Of a stretch of DNA of 39,818 nt, positions 29,337 to 38,451 are shown piece after piece. Both the position numbers and the translations under genes were made by a program. The notes below the pieces were generated by a model. The model did no database searches. It was not told the DNA's origin and worked only from the letters and a program-made list of their open reading frames with translations. Source of the stretch: Deinococcus marmoris. Lineage in GTDB: Bacteria > Deinococcota > Deinococci > Deinococcales > Deinococcaceae. The stretch's first letter is position 1, and each line of letters starts with the position of its first letter. The DNA is taken from assembly GCF_001949125.1 (NCBI RefSeq), contig NZ_MSTI01000074.1:1-39818 (forward strand), in the 5' to 3' direction.

Positions 29337-30110
29337 ATGAAGCACCTGTTGTTAATGTCCGCCCTCGTTCTCGCCTCCAGCAGCCTCGCCGCCACCGCGC
29401 CCGCGATCAAAACGCCCAGCACCATCACGAAGGGCACGCTGAAAATCGGCATGGAAGGCACCTACCCACCCTTTACCTACAAAGATGCCAAGGGCAACCT
29501 GACCGGATTTGACGTGGACATTGCCAGGGCCATTGCCGCCAAGCTGAACCTCAAGCCTGAATTTGTGCTGACCGAGTGGAGCGGCATTATCGCCGGACTC
29601 CAGGCCAACAAGTACGACGTGATCGTGAACCAGGTGGCTATTACGCCCGAGCGCCAGAAAAGCATTGCCTTTAGCGCGCCGTATGTGTACAGCACGCCCC
29701 AGATCATCGTGAAGAAAAACGGCAACTTTGCGCCCAAGACCCTGGCCGACCTGAAAGGTAAGCGCGTGGGCAGCAGCCTGGGCAGCAACTACGAAGCGCA
29801 GCTCAAGGCAACGGGCGGCATCAACATCTTGACCTACCCCGGTGCCGCCGAAGTGCTGGCCGATCTGACAACGGGCCGCATTGACGCAGGCTACAACGAC
29901 CGCCTGCTGGTGAGCTATCTGATCAAGTCGCAAAACCTGCCCATTCGCGGCGCGGGTACGGGCAGCGCCGACGCCATGGGCATTGCCCTGAAAAAGAGCA
30001 ACACGGGCCTGAAAACGGCGATTGACAAAGCACTCTTGCAGATTAAGGCAGACGGCACCTATGCCAAGATCAGCAGCCAGTGGTTTGGGCAGGACGTCAG
30101 CAAGCCCTGA
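29337..30110 (+). CDS. Amino-acid ABC transporter substrate-binding protein 1
   Basis: A family-3 periplasmic binding protein for polar amino acids or cystine. The 257 residues have a signal peptide (KHLLLMSALVLASSSLA) without a lipobox Cys. The mature part has LKIGMEGTYPPFTYKD, LTGFDVDIARAIAAKL, TEWSGIIAGLQANKYDVIVN and RIDAGYNDRLL, the usual two-lobe landmarks. It is closely similar to the second binding protein at 31429 along the whole length, including the same last ten residues (QWFGQDVSKP). AAGGAG lies 4 nt before the ATG. It is followed by a terminator. Confidence 0.92.
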   Translation: MKHLLLMSALVLASSSLAATAPAIKTPSTITKGTLKIGMEGTYPPFTYKDAKGNLTGFDVDIARAIAAKLNLKPEFVLTEWSGIIAGLQANKYDVIVNQVAITPERQKSIAFSAPYVYSTPQIIVKKNGNFAPKTLADLKGKRVGSSLGSNYEAQLKATGGINILTYPGAAEVLADLTTGRIDAGYNDRLLVSYLIKSQNLPIRGAGTGSADAMGIALKKSNTGLKTAIDKALLQIKADGTYAKISSQWFGQDVSKP

Positions 30111-30130
30111 TCTCTACCCTCTAGCGCAGA

Positions 30131-30160
30131 CCTCTCCCCGCTGTAATGGGAGGGGTTTTT
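30131..30160 (+). terminator. Terminator after binding protein 1
   Basis: CCTCTCCC (30131-30138) pairs with GGGAGGGG (30148-30155), one T-G pair included, followed by TTTTT. Confidence 0.8.
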
Positions 30161-30184
30161 GCTGGCAGCCCTTAAAATCAGACC

Positions 30185-31345
30185 ATGAAGCAGCACGTCC
30201 AGCATCTGGTCATCGGGGCGGGGGCAGCGGGCAGCGCGGCGGCGCATGCGCTGGCCCGGCGCGGGCAGGATGTGCTGCTGCTGGAGCAGTTTCAGATCGG
30301 CCACGGGCGCGGCTCCAGCTTCGGGCCGTCGCGGATTTTCCGGCTGGCCTACGAGGAACCGGATTACGCCGGGCTGGCCCAGGCAGCGCTGACGTCGTGG
30401 CGGGCGCTGGAAAGCGAGTCGGGAGAGCGGTTGTACTGGCGCACCGGGGGCCTGGACCTCGGTCCCGCCGGAACACCGAGTCTGGAAGCCGTTCACGCCT
30501 CGCTGAGCGCGCTGGACGCAGCCCCCGAGCGATTGAGCCGCCGCGAACTGGCCCGGCGCTACCCGCAGTGGCAGGTGCCGCCCGACTGGGAAGCCGTGTA
30601 CTCGCCCGAAGCAGGAATTGTCAGCCCGCAGATCACGCTGAGGGTCCTGACCGATCTCGCCCGCCAGCATGGGGCGCGCGTGCTGGAAGGTGTGGCGACG
30701 CTGGAGATTGAACCGGGACAGCAACCCGCCGTTCGGACCAGCGCGGGCGTCGTCACCTGTGACCACCTGATCGTGGCGGCGGGCGCGTGGCTGCCGCGTC
30801 TGGTTCCGGGGTTGCAACCCTCGCTGAGCGTGACGCTGGCGGCCTCCAGCTTTTACCGCCCGGATGATCTGGCCGCCTTCCAGCCGGAACGCTTCCCGGT
30901 GTTCATCACGCACGACGATGAATTTCAGGCGTACGGCTTTCCAGCTTTCGGCGTCCCTGGCGTAAAAATTGGTGTGGATGTGGTGCGCCCCGTCACCAGC
31001 GGCGATGACCGCACATTTGAGGTTCCGCCGCAGGTCAGCGAGGCGTCCGACACGTTCATGCGGCGCTACCTGCCGGGGGCCAGCGCCGTCATGGAACGGC
31101 AGACCTGCTTGATCACCCGCGCGCCGGGCGGCGATTTCATCCTCGCGCTGCACCCGGACTGCCCGCAGATCACGCTGGCGTCGCCGTGTTCGGGGCACGG
31201 GTTCAAGTTCACGCCGCTGCTGGGCGAATTGCTGGCGGCGCACGCGCTGGGTGAAAGGCATCCCTGGCACCTGCCCCGTTTCGCGCTGCCGCCCCAGGCC
31301 ATGCGCCAGACAGCGGAACAGCAGCCCCTCCCAGGAGGCTTATAG
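30185..31345 (+). CDS. FAD-dependent sarcosine / N-methyl-amino-acid oxidase (MSOX/SolA-like)
   Basis: A monomeric sarcosine oxidase relative that demethylates N-methyl amino acids, yielding formaldehyde and peroxide. The 386 residues have the FAD fold IGAGAAGSAAA (10-20), the MSOX-type GRGSSFGPSRIFRLAY after it, C308 in RQTCLITRAPGGDFIL (the position of the covalent flavin Cys in this family) and SGHGFKFTPLLGELLA near the C-terminus. It has its own leaderless promoter box TAAAAT (30173-30178), 6 nt before the ATG. It sits between two paralogous amino-acid binding-protein genes, so its substrate may be what they import (inference). Confidence 0.9.
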   Translation: MKQHVQHLVIGAGAAGSAAAHALARRGQDVLLLEQFQIGHGRGSSFGPSRIFRLAYEEPDYAGLAQAALTSWRALESESGERLYWRTGGLDLGPAGTPSLEAVHASLSALDAAPERLSRRELARRYPQWQVPPDWEAVYSPEAGIVSPQITLRVLTDLARQHGARVLEGVATLEIEPGQQPAVRTSAGVVTCDHLIVAAGAWLPRLVPGLQPSLSVTLAASSFYRPDDLAAFQPERFPVFITHDDEFQAYGFPAFGVPGVKIGVDVVRPVTSGDDRTFEVPPQVSEASDTFMRRYLPGASAVMERQTCLITRAPGGDFILALHPDCPQITLASPCSGHGFKFTPLLGELLAAHALGERHPWHLPRFALPPQAMRQTAEQQPLPGGL

Positions 31346-31428
31346 TCAGCTTCATTCCTATTCGTCAGCCTAGCCTCTCCCCCGCCCTCTCAGCGGTCAT
31401 CCCAGCCCACCGCCATTAAGGAGAAGTC

Positions 31429-32205
31429 ATGCGTGCGTTCCGTCCAGCTCTGCTTTTAGGTACTGCTCTGATTCTTGGCACCTCCACGTCCTCATTGGCC
31501 CAGACCGCGCCCACGCTGACCAAAGGCGTGCTGAAAATTGCCGTAGAGGGCACCTACGCCCCCTTCACCTTCAAGGACGACAAGGGCCTGCTGACCGGCT
31601 TTGACGTAGACGTGGCGCGGGCGCTGGCCGCCAAGCTGGGCCTCAAGCCCGAGTTCGTGCTGACCGAATGGAGCGGCATTCTGGCCGGGTTACAGGCCAA
31701 CAAATACGACGTGATCATCAACCAGGTGGGCATCACCGCCGAGCGCCAGAAGAGCATCGGCTTCAGCGATCCCTACGTCTTCAGCCGCCCACAAATTGCC
31801 GTCAGCAGCACCAAAGGGCAGAACTACAACACGCTGGCGGACCTGAAAGGCAAGCGCGTGGGTGTGGGGCTGGGCACCGTGTTTGAAAAAGATTTGCGCG
31901 ACGCGGGCGGCATCACGGTGGTCACCTATCCCGGCACCCCGGAGTATCTGGCGGACCTGTCCAGTGGCCGCCTGGACGCCATCTACAATGACCGCCTCTT
32001 GATCGGCTACCTCGCCAAATCGCAGGGCCTGCCGATCAAGGGCGTGGGCAACGCCGGTTCGGTGGACAGCATGGGCATAGCCATCAAGAAGACCAATACA
32101 GGACTGAAAACCGCAATCGACGCCGCCCTGAAAGACATGAAGGCCGACGGCACGATGGCGAAAATCGGCCAGCAGTGGTTCGGTCAGGACGTCAGCAAGC
32201 CCTGA
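31429..32205 (+). CDS. Amino-acid ABC transporter substrate-binding protein 2
   Basis: The 258 residues are closely similar to the protein at 29337: signal peptide (RAFRPALLLGTALILGTS), then LKIAVEGTYAPFTFKDDKG, TGFDVDVARALAAKLGLKPE, TEWSGILAGLQANKYDVIIN and QWFGQDVSKP at the end. No lipobox Cys. The main differences are in the second lobe (VSSTKGQNYNTLAD versus KKNGNFAPKTLAD), where specificity could differ. TAAGGAGAAGTC precedes the ATG. TATAGT near 31341, within the end of the oxidase gene, is a possible -10. A terminator follows, so the permease downstream has its own promoter or depends on readthrough. Confidence 0.92.
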   Translation: MRAFRPALLLGTALILGTSTSSLAQTAPTLTKGVLKIAVEGTYAPFTFKDDKGLLTGFDVDVARALAAKLGLKPEFVLTEWSGILAGLQANKYDVIINQVGITAERQKSIGFSDPYVFSRPQIAVSSTKGQNYNTLADLKGKRVGVGLGTVFEKDLRDAGGITVVTYPGTPEYLADLSSGRLDAIYNDRLLIGYLAKSQGLPIKGVGNAGSVDSMGIAIKKTNTGLKTAIDAALKDMKADGTMAKIGQQWFGQDVSKP

Positions 32206-32225
32206 ACGCCCGCCTGTGCGCGTGG

Positions 32226-32254
32226 ACCCCTCCCAGTTCAGTGGGGAGGGGTTT
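32226..32254 (+). terminator. Terminator after binding protein 2
   Basis: ACCCCTCCC (32226-32234) pairs with GGGAGGGGT (32244-32252), followed by a short T-run. Confidence 0.7.
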
Positions 32255-32270
32255 GCGTTGGGGGGCGGGC

Positions 32271-32294
32271 CGTCAAGAGTTCCAAAGGTCAAAA
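32271..32294 (+). repeat. Degenerate octamer repeat, copy C
   Basis: Units CGTCAAGA, GTTCCAAA, GGTCAAAA are related to the GGTCnRAG octamer of copies A, B and D. The rest of 32295-32438 has no gene; it holds a hairpin CCCTCT/AGAGGG within a C-rich low-complexity stretch. Confidence 0.5.
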
Positions 32295-32438
32295 CGCCAC
32301 AGAGAATAACCATCTTGAGTACAGCGTCCCGAAAGTCATGAAAAGAAGCTTGCCCCGTGGCCCCCTCACCCTTCCGTCGCTGCGCGACTCCCTCCCTCTC
32401 CCACAAGGGTAGAGGGAAAAAGGACTTCCAGAACTGTG

Positions 32439-32470
32439 CTTTGGCCCTCAGACCCTTAGACCTTTAGACA
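32439..32470 (-). repeat. Octamer repeat, copy D (inverted)
   Basis: Read on the minus strand: TGTCTAAA, GGTCTAAG, GGTCTGAG, GGCCAAAG. It is in perfect octamer phase and ends 20 nt before the permease start, so it lies in that gene's leader. Confidence 0.75.
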
Positions 32471-32490
32471 GCGCCCTCCGAAGGAGCAGC

Positions 32491-33162
32491 ATGGACACCG
32501 AACAACTTCAACTGATTCTTCAGAGTGCCTGGGCATCGGTGCCCGCGCTGCTGGTGGGGGCGCGGCTGACCATCGGCTTTGCGCTGGCGGCGATGGTGCT
32601 GGGATTGCCGCTGGGGCTGGCGGTCACGCTGCTGCGGCTGTACGCGCCGGGGCCGGTGCGCTGGCTGGCCGGGCTGTACGTGTCGTTTATCCGGGGCACG
32701 CCGCTGCTGGTGCAGATCTTCGTGATCTATTACGGCCTGCCCAGTTTCGGCATCATCCTCGATCCGGTGGTGGGCGGCGTGCTGGCCCTGACCCTGAACG
32801 CCGCCGCCTACCTGTCCGAGACCATCCGCGCCGCGATTCTGAGCATTCCCAGAGGGCAGCACGAGGCGGCCTACAGCGTGGGCCTGAGCAAGGCGGAAAC
32901 CATGCGGCTGATCATCCTGCCGCAGGCCGCGAGGGTGGCCCTGCCCAGCCTGGGCAACAGCCTGATCGGGCTGGTCAAGGACACCTCGCTGGTGTCGGTG
33001 ATCACGGTAGTGGAACTGCTGCGAAGCGCGCAACTGGTGATCGCCCGCACCTTCGAGCCGTTCGGCCCCTATCTGGCTGCCGCGCTGATCTACTGGGCCA
33101 TTTCCAGCGCACTGGAAGTGGTGCAGCGCCGACTGGAGCGGCGTTTTTCGCGGGGAGGCTAG
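32491..33162 (+). CDS. Amino-acid ABC transporter permease (HisM/GlnP-like)
   Basis: The membrane subunit of a polar amino-acid importer. The 223 residues have about five membrane spans (LTIGFALAAMVLGLPLGLAV first), the family signature SFIRGTPLLVQIFVIYYGLP, and the EAA loop HEAAYSVGLSKAETMRLIIL with PQAARVALPSLGNS, which docks to the ATPase. GAAGGAG lies 4 nt before the ATG. It is downstream of two binding-protein genes. No ATP-binding subunit gene is in the window, so the ATPase must be encoded elsewhere or shared. Confidence 0.94.
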   Translation: MDTEQLQLILQSAWASVPALLVGARLTIGFALAAMVLGLPLGLAVTLLRLYAPGPVRWLAGLYVSFIRGTPLLVQIFVIYYGLPSFGIILDPVVGGVLALTLNAAAYLSETIRAAILSIPRGQHEAAYSVGLSKAETMRLIILPQAARVALPSLGNSLIGLVKDTSLVSVITVVELLRSAQLVIARTFEPFGPYLAAALIYWAISSALEVVQRRLERRFSRGG

Positions 33163-33229
33163 GGCCGCAGCTTTCCCATCACCCCAAAGGCGGACGACAT
33201 CACCATTGCCCCGCCGCTACGGTACGGGC

Positions 33230-34819
33230 ATGACCGGAACCCCGATGGCTGGACCCGCTGCGCCGCCCACCATTTCCGGGCATTCCACGCTCGCCCCATC
33301 GGTTCCCCGTCCCGCACGGGCCGCAGCGCCCTTCCTGATCGCGCTGGGGCTGGGCGTTGCGGCGCAGGTTCTGACGGGCGCACAGGGGGGCGGGTTCGGC
33401 GTGAATGTTCCCATCTGGGTGGCCCTGTTCGTGGCCGCCTGCCTGTGGGCGCTGCGGCGGCGCGGCGAACGACCCACGGCGACGGGGCTGACCCTGCTGG
33501 GCACGGCCTTTCTGCTGGCCGTCACCACCTGCGCGGTCTGGGACGTACCAGGAGACCTGGGGGCGCTCAACGCCTTCGCGCTGCTGCTCTCGCTACTGCT
33601 GGGCGCGGCGTTTCTGCGCTTTCCCGGTCTGGGCGGCTGGAGCCTGTGGGCCACCGTGGGCGCAGGCGTCACGGGCGGCCTGCGTTTCATTTACGGCCCG
33701 CTCGTGTTGCTGGAGCGCCTGCCCTGGGCGCGGCTGCGGCCCGCGCAGGGCAGCGGACTGGGGCGCTGGGGCGTGGGCCTGCTGCTGACCGTGCCGGTGC
33801 TGGTTGTTTTCGGTGGGTTGCTGGCGGGTGCAGACGCGGGCTTCGCCGGGCTGCTGGGCGGCGTGCTGGACTGGCGGCTGGAACGGCTGTGGAGCGACGG
33901 TGTTCAACTGGCCCTGTGGTGCGCCTTCGCGGGCGGACTGGTCTATCCGGCGGTCATGGCGCTGCGGCCCAGCCTCTTTCCGCGCACCGGACCGGACGTG
34001 GCGCGGCTGGGGCTGATCGAGATCGGGCTGCCGCTGGCGTCGCTGGCGGCGCTGTTCGTGGTCTTTCTGCTGGCGCAACTGCCGTACTACCTGAGTGGCA
34101 CCGGTCTGCCGGACGGCGTGACTTTCGCGGGGTACATCCGCGAGGGCTTCGGCCAACTGATGGCGGTGGCCTTTCTCAGCCTGACCCTGCTGCTGGGGGC
34201 ACACGCCCTGACGCGGCAGGAGGTCCGCACCCGCCTGTCATACCGCCTGCTGAATCTGGCCGTTCTCGCCCCGCTGGCGCTGGTGCTGCTGAGTGCGGCC
34301 AACCGCTGGCGGCTGTACGGGCTGGCCTACGGCCTGAGCGAGACCCGCCTGATGGGCGCGGCCTTTCTGGTCTGGATGGTGCTGTGCCTGGGCCTGCTGG
34401 CGTCTTTGCTGTGGCAGTCTCGTCCGCAGCGCTTCGCCTACCCGGCCCTGCTGATGGGCTTCGCGGTGCTGCTGACCACCACCGCCCTGAACCCAGGCGC
34501 ACTGATCGCCCGCGTGAATGTGGAGCGTGCCGTCAGCGGCGTGACCAACGAACTCCGCAGCACCCCGCAGGACGTGGGCGTGCTGACCCTGCTGGAGCTG
34601 GGGGCCGGTGCCGTCCCCACCATCGTGACCCATCTGGACACCTTGACCCGCGACTGCCCGCAGGGCAAGGACTGCCAGAATTCCCGCCAGGACGTGATCA
34701 ACCGCCTGCACGATCAGTACGACGCGCCGCGTGACTGGCGGAGCTGGAACGCGGGTTACGCCCGCGCCCACCAACTGGTTCTGAAGCTGCCCCCACCGAC
34801 GCCGGAAACGGGGCGCTAG
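33230..34819 (+). CDS. DUF4173-type polytopic membrane protein
   Basis: The 529 residues have about ten to twelve membrane spans, starting at APFLIALGLGVAAQVL. The hallmark YIREGFGQLMAVAFLSLTLLL near 305 is characteristic of DUF4173/DUF4153 proteins, whose role is unknown. A soluble tail follows from about 420: VERAVSGVTNELRSTPQDVG and two Cys in RDCPQGKDCQN. TACGGT (33218-33223) lies 6 nt before the ATG, so I start at 33230 and not at the earlier in-frame ATG at 33206. Confidence 0.85.
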   Translation: MTGTPMAGPAAPPTISGHSTLAPSVPRPARAAAPFLIALGLGVAAQVLTGAQGGGFGVNVPIWVALFVAACLWALRRRGERPTATGLTLLGTAFLLAVTTCAVWDVPGDLGALNAFALLLSLLLGAAFLRFPGLGGWSLWATVGAGVTGGLRFIYGPLVLLERLPWARLRPAQGSGLGRWGVGLLLTVPVLVVFGGLLAGADAGFAGLLGGVLDWRLERLWSDGVQLALWCAFAGGLVYPAVMALRPSLFPRTGPDVARLGLIEIGLPLASLAALFVVFLLAQLPYYLSGTGLPDGVTFAGYIREGFGQLMAVAFLSLTLLLGAHALTRQEVRTRLSYRLLNLAVLAPLALVLLSAANRWRLYGLAYGLSETRLMGAAFLVWMVLCLGLLASLLWQSRPQRFAYPALLMGFAVLLTTTALNPGALIARVNVERAVSGVTNELRSTPQDVGVLTLLELGAGAVPTIVTHLDTLTRDCPQGKDCQNSRQDVINRLHDQYDAPRDWRSWNAGYARAHQLVLKLPPPTPETGR

Positions 34820-34839
34820 AAACCCGGCAGAATCGGGCC

Positions 34840-35475
34840 ATGCCCAACGCCCTGCACGTCATGAATGCTGGCCGTCACCTTTCCCCCGCCCTGGAGGCCG
34901 AGGTGCGCGAGGTGGCGCAGGCCGCGTTGACCCGGCAGGCCGCGCGGCTGGGGCTGGACGGGGTGGATGTGGCCGTCTCCGTCTCGCCCTGGGGATTGCC
35001 CGAAACGGGTATCCACGGTTATGCGCCGCTGGACCATTTCGTGCAGATCACCCTGAACCCGGACAATCCCAATTTTGCTGCCGGGTGGCGCACCGAACTG
35101 CCCGCCACGGTGGCCCACGAACTGCACCACGCCCGGCGCTGGCAGGGGCCGGGCTACGGCCAGACGTTGCTGGAAGTGCTGGTCAGCGAGGGGCTGGCTC
35201 AGGCGAACGAGTTGGATGAACGGAAGGGGGAGCTGCCGCCCTACGCGCAGGCCGGGGTTGATCTGGATGCGCTGTGGGCGCGGGCGCAGCCATTGCTGGA
35301 CCGCAGCGATCACAACTTCGAGACGTGGTTTTACGGCTCAGAGGCCAACAATTTACCGCGCTGGAGCGGTTACAGCCTGGGCTACGAGCTGGTGCGCCGT
35401 CATCTGGCGCGGGTGGGCGGGGACGCGGCGGGGCATGTCCACACGGCTGCCAGAGATTTTCGGGAGGCGTGGTGA
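34840..35475 (+). CDS. Putative zinc metalloprotease, DUF2268-like
   Basis: The 211 residues contain a zincin motif H93-E94-L95-H96-H97 in ATVAHELHHARRW and, 20 residues on, VLVSEGLAQ with E117, a possible third ligand as in gluzincin-like families. This pattern matches predicted proteases of the DUF2268 type. There is no signal peptide, so it is cytosolic. CAGAAT lies 6 nt before the ATG at 34840. It follows the DUF4173 gene by 20 nt. Confidence 0.82.
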   Translation: MPNALHVMNAGRHLSPALEAEVREVAQAALTRQAARLGLDGVDVAVSVSPWGLPETGIHGYAPLDHFVQITLNPDNPNFAAGWRTELPATVAHELHHARRWQGPGYGQTLLEVLVSEGLAQANELDERKGELPPYAQAGVDLDALWARAQPLLDRSDHNFETWFYGSEANNLPRWSGYSLGYELVRRHLARVGGDAAGHVHTAARDFREAW

Positions 35476-35513
35476 AAGCTTTCGTTGATTGAGACGCGGT
35501 CAGGCCCGCGCTG

Positions 35514-35945
35514 TCATTTCGCCCCGGCAGACTCCCAGGGATTGATGACGTCGACCTGCGCCGGTCTGAAGTCATTCACATTGCGCGTGACCACGCTCAG
35601 GCCGTGGGTCAGCGCCGTGGCCGCAATCAGCGAGTCTGCGTAGCCCATCGGCTGACCATTGCCCGACGCCCGCGCAGTCATGGCCGCCCAGGTGCGGGCC
35701 ACCGCGCGGTCCACGGGCAGCACCCGGCCCGCAAACTGCGCCTCGATCCCCCCGAGAAAAGACCGGAGTTCCGCTGCCCGCCGGGTCTCGCCCAGCCGCA
35801 AGACGCCCTGTTCCAGTTCGGCCAGCGTGATCACACTCAGAAACGTCTCGCCCACCGTATGTGCCCGCAGCCACGCCCGTACCCGCTCGTCCGGCTGCGG
35901 GCGACTCCGTTCGCTGACCACGTTGGTGTCCAGCAGGTAGCTCAC
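35514..35945 (-). CDS. vapC: PIN-domain toxin, VapC-like
   Basis: PIN toxins are Mg-dependent endoribonucleases that cut tRNA or rRNA. The 143 residues have the four acidic positions: D6 (LLDTNVVSE), E43 (LAELEQG), D104 (YADSLIAATA) and D125 in TRNVNDF. All are intact. It overlaps the antitoxin gene upstream by 4 nt (ATGA), the standard antitoxin-first arrangement. Confidence 0.93.
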   Translation of the reverse strand: MSYLLDTNVVSERSRPQPDERVRAWLRAHTVGETFLSVITLAELEQGVLRLGETRRAAELRSFLGGIEAQFAGRVLPVDRAVARTWAAMTARASGNGQPMGYADSLIAATALTHGLSVVTRNVNDFRPAQVDVINPWESAGAK

Positions 35946-36187
35946 TCCAGCGTCACGGCGGGAATAACGGCGGGGTCACGCCCGAAACTCAGTTCCTGCG
36001 GCGCGCCGGATAGAGCGTCGTCGAGCGTGGTCTCGGCCTGGGACAGCCGGACGAATTCGCGGTGAGACAGCACCACCACCGCCTTCTCGCCGCGCCGGGT
36101 GACGGTCTGCGGCCCTTCCCGGAGGGCGGCGTCCACCACCTCACTAAAACGGGACTTCGCGTCTTGCAGTTTCCAGGCTTCCTTCAT
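35942..36187 (-). CDS. Antitoxin, Phd/YefM family
   Basis: The 81 residues have the Phd-type N-terminus WKLQDAKSRFSEVVDAAL, then GPQTVTRRGEKAVVVLSHREF, the DNA-binding dimer domain. The C-terminal part (LDDALSGAPQELSFGRD) would wrap and block the PIN toxin. The start has TGGAGG 4 nt upstream. A tandem 10-bp repeat lies directly upstream, likely the operator for autorepression by the complex. The pairing of a Phd-type antitoxin with a PIN toxin is common. Confidence 0.92.
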   Translation of the reverse strand: MKEAWKLQDAKSRFSEVVDAALREGPQTVTRRGEKAVVVLSHREFVRLSQAETTLDDALSGAPQELSFGRDPAVIPAVTLE

Positions 36188-36198
36188 GTCGCCTCCAG

Positions 36199-36218
36199 GC
36201 TGACCAGTGCTGACCAGT
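36199..36218 (-). promoter_or_regulatory. Tandem operator repeat of the toxin-antitoxin pair
   Basis: ACTGGTCAGC (minus strand) occurs twice head to tail, 36209-36218 and 36199-36208, just upstream of the antitoxin Shine-Dalgarno and just downstream of a -10-like TACACT (plus 36226-36231). Confidence 0.65.
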
Positions 36219-36299
36219 TAGGAGCAGTGTAGTCCAGAGCAGCGGCAAATAAGGTTCGCCTCGCACCGTTTTCTCCACCCACCATCTACCCTGAAGCCC

Positions 36300-37136
36300 A
36301 TGCCCGACGCCGCCCCGCCCCCACCCCCTCCAGAGGAACTCAAGTCTGCCCGGCTGACCACGCTGGCGCATCTGGACGCGCTGCTGGAACGGCCCATGAT
36401 CGTCCTCAGTTTCGTGTGGCTGGGCCTGCTGGTGCTGGACCTGATGCAGGGACTGCCGCCACTGCTGCAAATCATCAGCAACGTGATCTGGGGGGTGTTC
36501 GTGCTGGACTTCGCACTGGCGATTGTGCTTGCCCCCGACAAGTCCGAGTACCTGAAGAAAAACTGGCTGACCGCCCTGAGCCTGATGCTGCCCGCACTGC
36601 GGATTCTGCGGGTCTTCCGGGGGCTGCGGGCGCTGCGCGTGTTGCGCCTGACGCGCGGCACCAACCTGCTGCGGATTCTGACCAGCCTGAACCGGGGCCT
36701 GCGGACCCTGCAACGCACCCTGCGCCGCCGGGGTCTGGGTTTCGTGGTGGGCGCGACCACGCTGGTGGCGCTGGCCGGGGCTGCGGGCATGGCGTCTTTC
36801 GAGGCGGGCCAGACGGGTGCGCCGCAGGGTTTTGGCCAGTGGCTGTACTGGGTGGGCATGCTGCTGACCAGCCTGGGGTCCGAATACTGGCCCCTGACCG
36901 CCGAGGGCCGCGCACTGACCTTTCTGCTGGCGCTGTACGGCTTCGCGGTCTTCGGCTACATCACGGCGGCGCTGGCGAGCCTGTTCGTGGGCGCGGATCA
37001 GGACTGGCCACCCGACGATGACGACGACGACGAGGTCAACAACGAGGTCCTGCGCCGGGAACTGAGAGAACTGCGCGGCGAGATCGCGGGACTGCGCGCA
37101 GAGCTGCGTTCCACACCAGCGCCGCGCACTCCATAA
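36300..37136 (+). CDS. Voltage-gated ion channel superfamily protein with altered pore motif
   Basis: The 278 residues look like a single-subunit six-segment channel. A Pro-rich N-terminus (1-12) is followed by membrane helices from about 32. A classical S4 sensor has Arg at every third position (R101, R104, R107, R110, R113, R116, R119). The pore loop is LLTSLGSEYWPLT (188-200), then the last helix (LTFLLALYGFAVFGYITAAL). A potassium filter would read T-V-G-Y-G-D; here it is T190 S L G S E Y W P, so the filter is not canonical. The tail has a run of six or seven Asp and a coiled coil (NNEVLRRELRELRGEIAGL). TACCCT lies 7 nt before the ATG. Confidence 0.87.
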   Translation: MPDAAPPPPPPEELKSARLTTLAHLDALLERPMIVLSFVWLGLLVLDLMQGLPPLLQIISNVIWGVFVLDFALAIVLAPDKSEYLKKNWLTALSLMLPALRILRVFRGLRALRVLRLTRGTNLLRILTSLNRGLRTLQRTLRRRGLGFVVGATTLVALAGAAGMASFEAGQTGAPQGFGQWLYWVGMLLTSLGSEYWPLTAEGRALTFLLALYGFAVFGYITAALASLFVGADQDWPPDDDDDDEVNNEVLRRELRELRGEIAGLRAELRSTPAPRTP

Positions 37137-37143
37137 TCAGGGC

Positions 37144-38373
<1,230 letters not shown>

Positions 38374-38451
38374 GCTCACTCTCAGTCCCGCTACTGAATC
38401 TTTTCTGCATATCCCACACCCCACGGCCCTCAACCCGCTAGGCTGGGAGGC

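Noticed and set aside
36199..36218. CRISPR-like repeat
   Set aside because: Only two 10-bp units without spacers, located at an operator position; no CRISPR array or cas gene is in the window.
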